Shown here one piece after another: positions 63,470 to 64,000 of a DNA stretch of 64,000 nt. The DNA lies in NCBI GenBank assembly GCA_003134855.1, contig PLCS01000004.1, forward strand, positions 62,001 to 126,000, in the 5' to 3' direction. Numbering within the stretch: the first letter of the stretch is position 1; the number at the start of each line of letters is the position of its first letter. A program made the translations under genes and the position numbers. A model generated the notes under the pieces. The model did not search any database. It worked only from the letters and a program-made list of their open reading frames with translations, and was not told the origin of the DNA. This DNA comes from Acidobacteriaceae bacterium (GTDB lineage Bacteria; Acidobacteriota; Terriglobia; Terriglobales; Acidobacteriaceae).

Positions 63470-64000
63470 ATGCGCATCGTTCTACCTCCAACGCTCGCAA
63501 TCGATACAACACTGCTCAAGCCGGGCTTGCGCCTGGCTGTTGGCCTCTCCGGCGGCGCTGACTCCGTCGCCCTGACGCGCGCGCTGGCGGAGCGGAGCAG
63601 GCAACTGGGGCTGGTGCTCCACGCCGCCCACCTGCACCACGGCCTGCGCGGCGAAGAGGCCGACGGTGATCTGGCCTTTGCCCGCGCACTCGCTGCTGAT
63701 CTGCGCCTGCCCTTTCACGAGGCACGGGTGGATTGCGAGGCCGAAGCAAAGGCCAACGGCGAGACCATCGAAGAAGCCGCTCGCCATCTGCGATACCGCT
63801 GGTTCCGGCAACTGATGGCCTCGGGCGAGGTGGAGGTTGTGGCAACCGCCCACACTCGCGACGATCAGGCCGAGACCGTGTTGGCCAAATTCCTGCGCGG
63901 CGCATGGACCGAAGGCCTAAGCGGCATTCATCCGGTGGTCGAGTTTCCCGAAGGCAGGATTCTTCGCCCACTGCTTTCCACGACGCGGGCTGAGGTCGAG
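63470..64000 (+). CDS. tilS: tRNA(Ile)-lysidine synthase TilS, 3' end beyond the window
   Basis: The frame runs open to the last base: 177 codons visible. PP-loop SGGADSVALTRAL (residues about 27-39), LHAAHLHHGLRGEEADGD, and TAHTRDDQAETVLAKFLRG are the TilS N-terminal ATPase core. It modifies C34 of tRNA-Ile to lysidine so that it reads AUA. Starts 26 bases after the ymdB stop. Confidence 0.94.
   Translation, partial: MRIVLPPTLAIDTTLLKPGLRLAVGLSGGADSVALTRALAERSRQLGLVLHAAHLHHGLRGEEADGDLAFARALAADLRLPFHEARVDCEAEAKANGETIEEAARHLRYRWFRQLMASGEVEVVATAHTRDDQAETVLAKFLRGAWTEGLSGIHPVVEFPEGRILRPLLSTTRAEVE

Overview
The window reads as one stretch of a GC-rich bacterial chromosome, most likely Acidobacteriota, class Terriglobia. 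The reasons are a TIGR03436-like VWFA exported protein, many exported proteins of unknown function, a split ATP synthase operon (atpI-like genes, atpB and atpE, without the F/H/A/G/D/C genes), ccmF/ccmH-type cytochrome c maturation, and REP-like hairpin repeats with a RAYT transposase. This placement rests on recognising families by eye, not on a search.

Layout. 1-7.7 kb: 3' part of lon, VWFA protein, Hfq-like protein overlapping an inositol-monophosphatase, ferredoxin, recO, a nucleotidyltransferase pair, glyQ. 8-16.8 kb: glyS, RND/ABC adaptor, DUF4097 protein, phosphoglycolate-phosphatase-like HAD, TIGR01777 epimerase, MgtC, two exported proteins. 16.9-25 kb is the most repeat-rich accessory region: bfr, a 110-bp tandem REP array, a regulator gene broken by a small palindromic insertion, a repeat-built membrane protein, uvrB between ~103-bp inverted repeats, and a more A+T-rich patch with a possible PD-(D/E)XK protein and a lipoprotein. 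25-29.3 kb: ccmF-ccmH-ccmI-like cluster behind a CRP/FNR-like site. 29.4-32.7 kb: a putrescine route (pyruvoyl arginine decarboxylase, aguB, aguA) followed by tadA. 32.7-36.5 kb: cupin, glutaredoxin, purB, the RAYT with flanking REPs, ubiX. 36.5-39.3 kb: metY-metX behind a Met/Cys-rich leader peptide and terminator. 39.6-46 kb: exported proteins, ispD-ispF, serine hydrolase, murQ. 46-52.4 kb (minus strand): dsbD, double thioredoxin-fold protein, prfB with its +1 frameshift, lnt. 52.5-58.2 kb: 48-aa membrane protein, APC permease, UPF0173 hydrolase, methyltransferase-like protein, bactofilin. 58.2-64 kb: atp genes, lysS, ymdB, 5' part of tilS.

Three patterns recur. (1) Many genes have a -10-like hexamer ending exactly 6 nt before ATG with no Shine-Dalgarno sequence, the geometry of leaderless mRNA; I count 11 cases. 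(2) Several hairpin repeat families share constant ends or loops but carry different, still self-complementary stems. One ~41-bp unit lies inside other repeats and inside lnt. (3) The metYX operon appears to be controlled by a leaderless Met/Cys-rich peptide coupled to an intrinsic terminator. No tRNA, rRNA or CRISPR array was seen.
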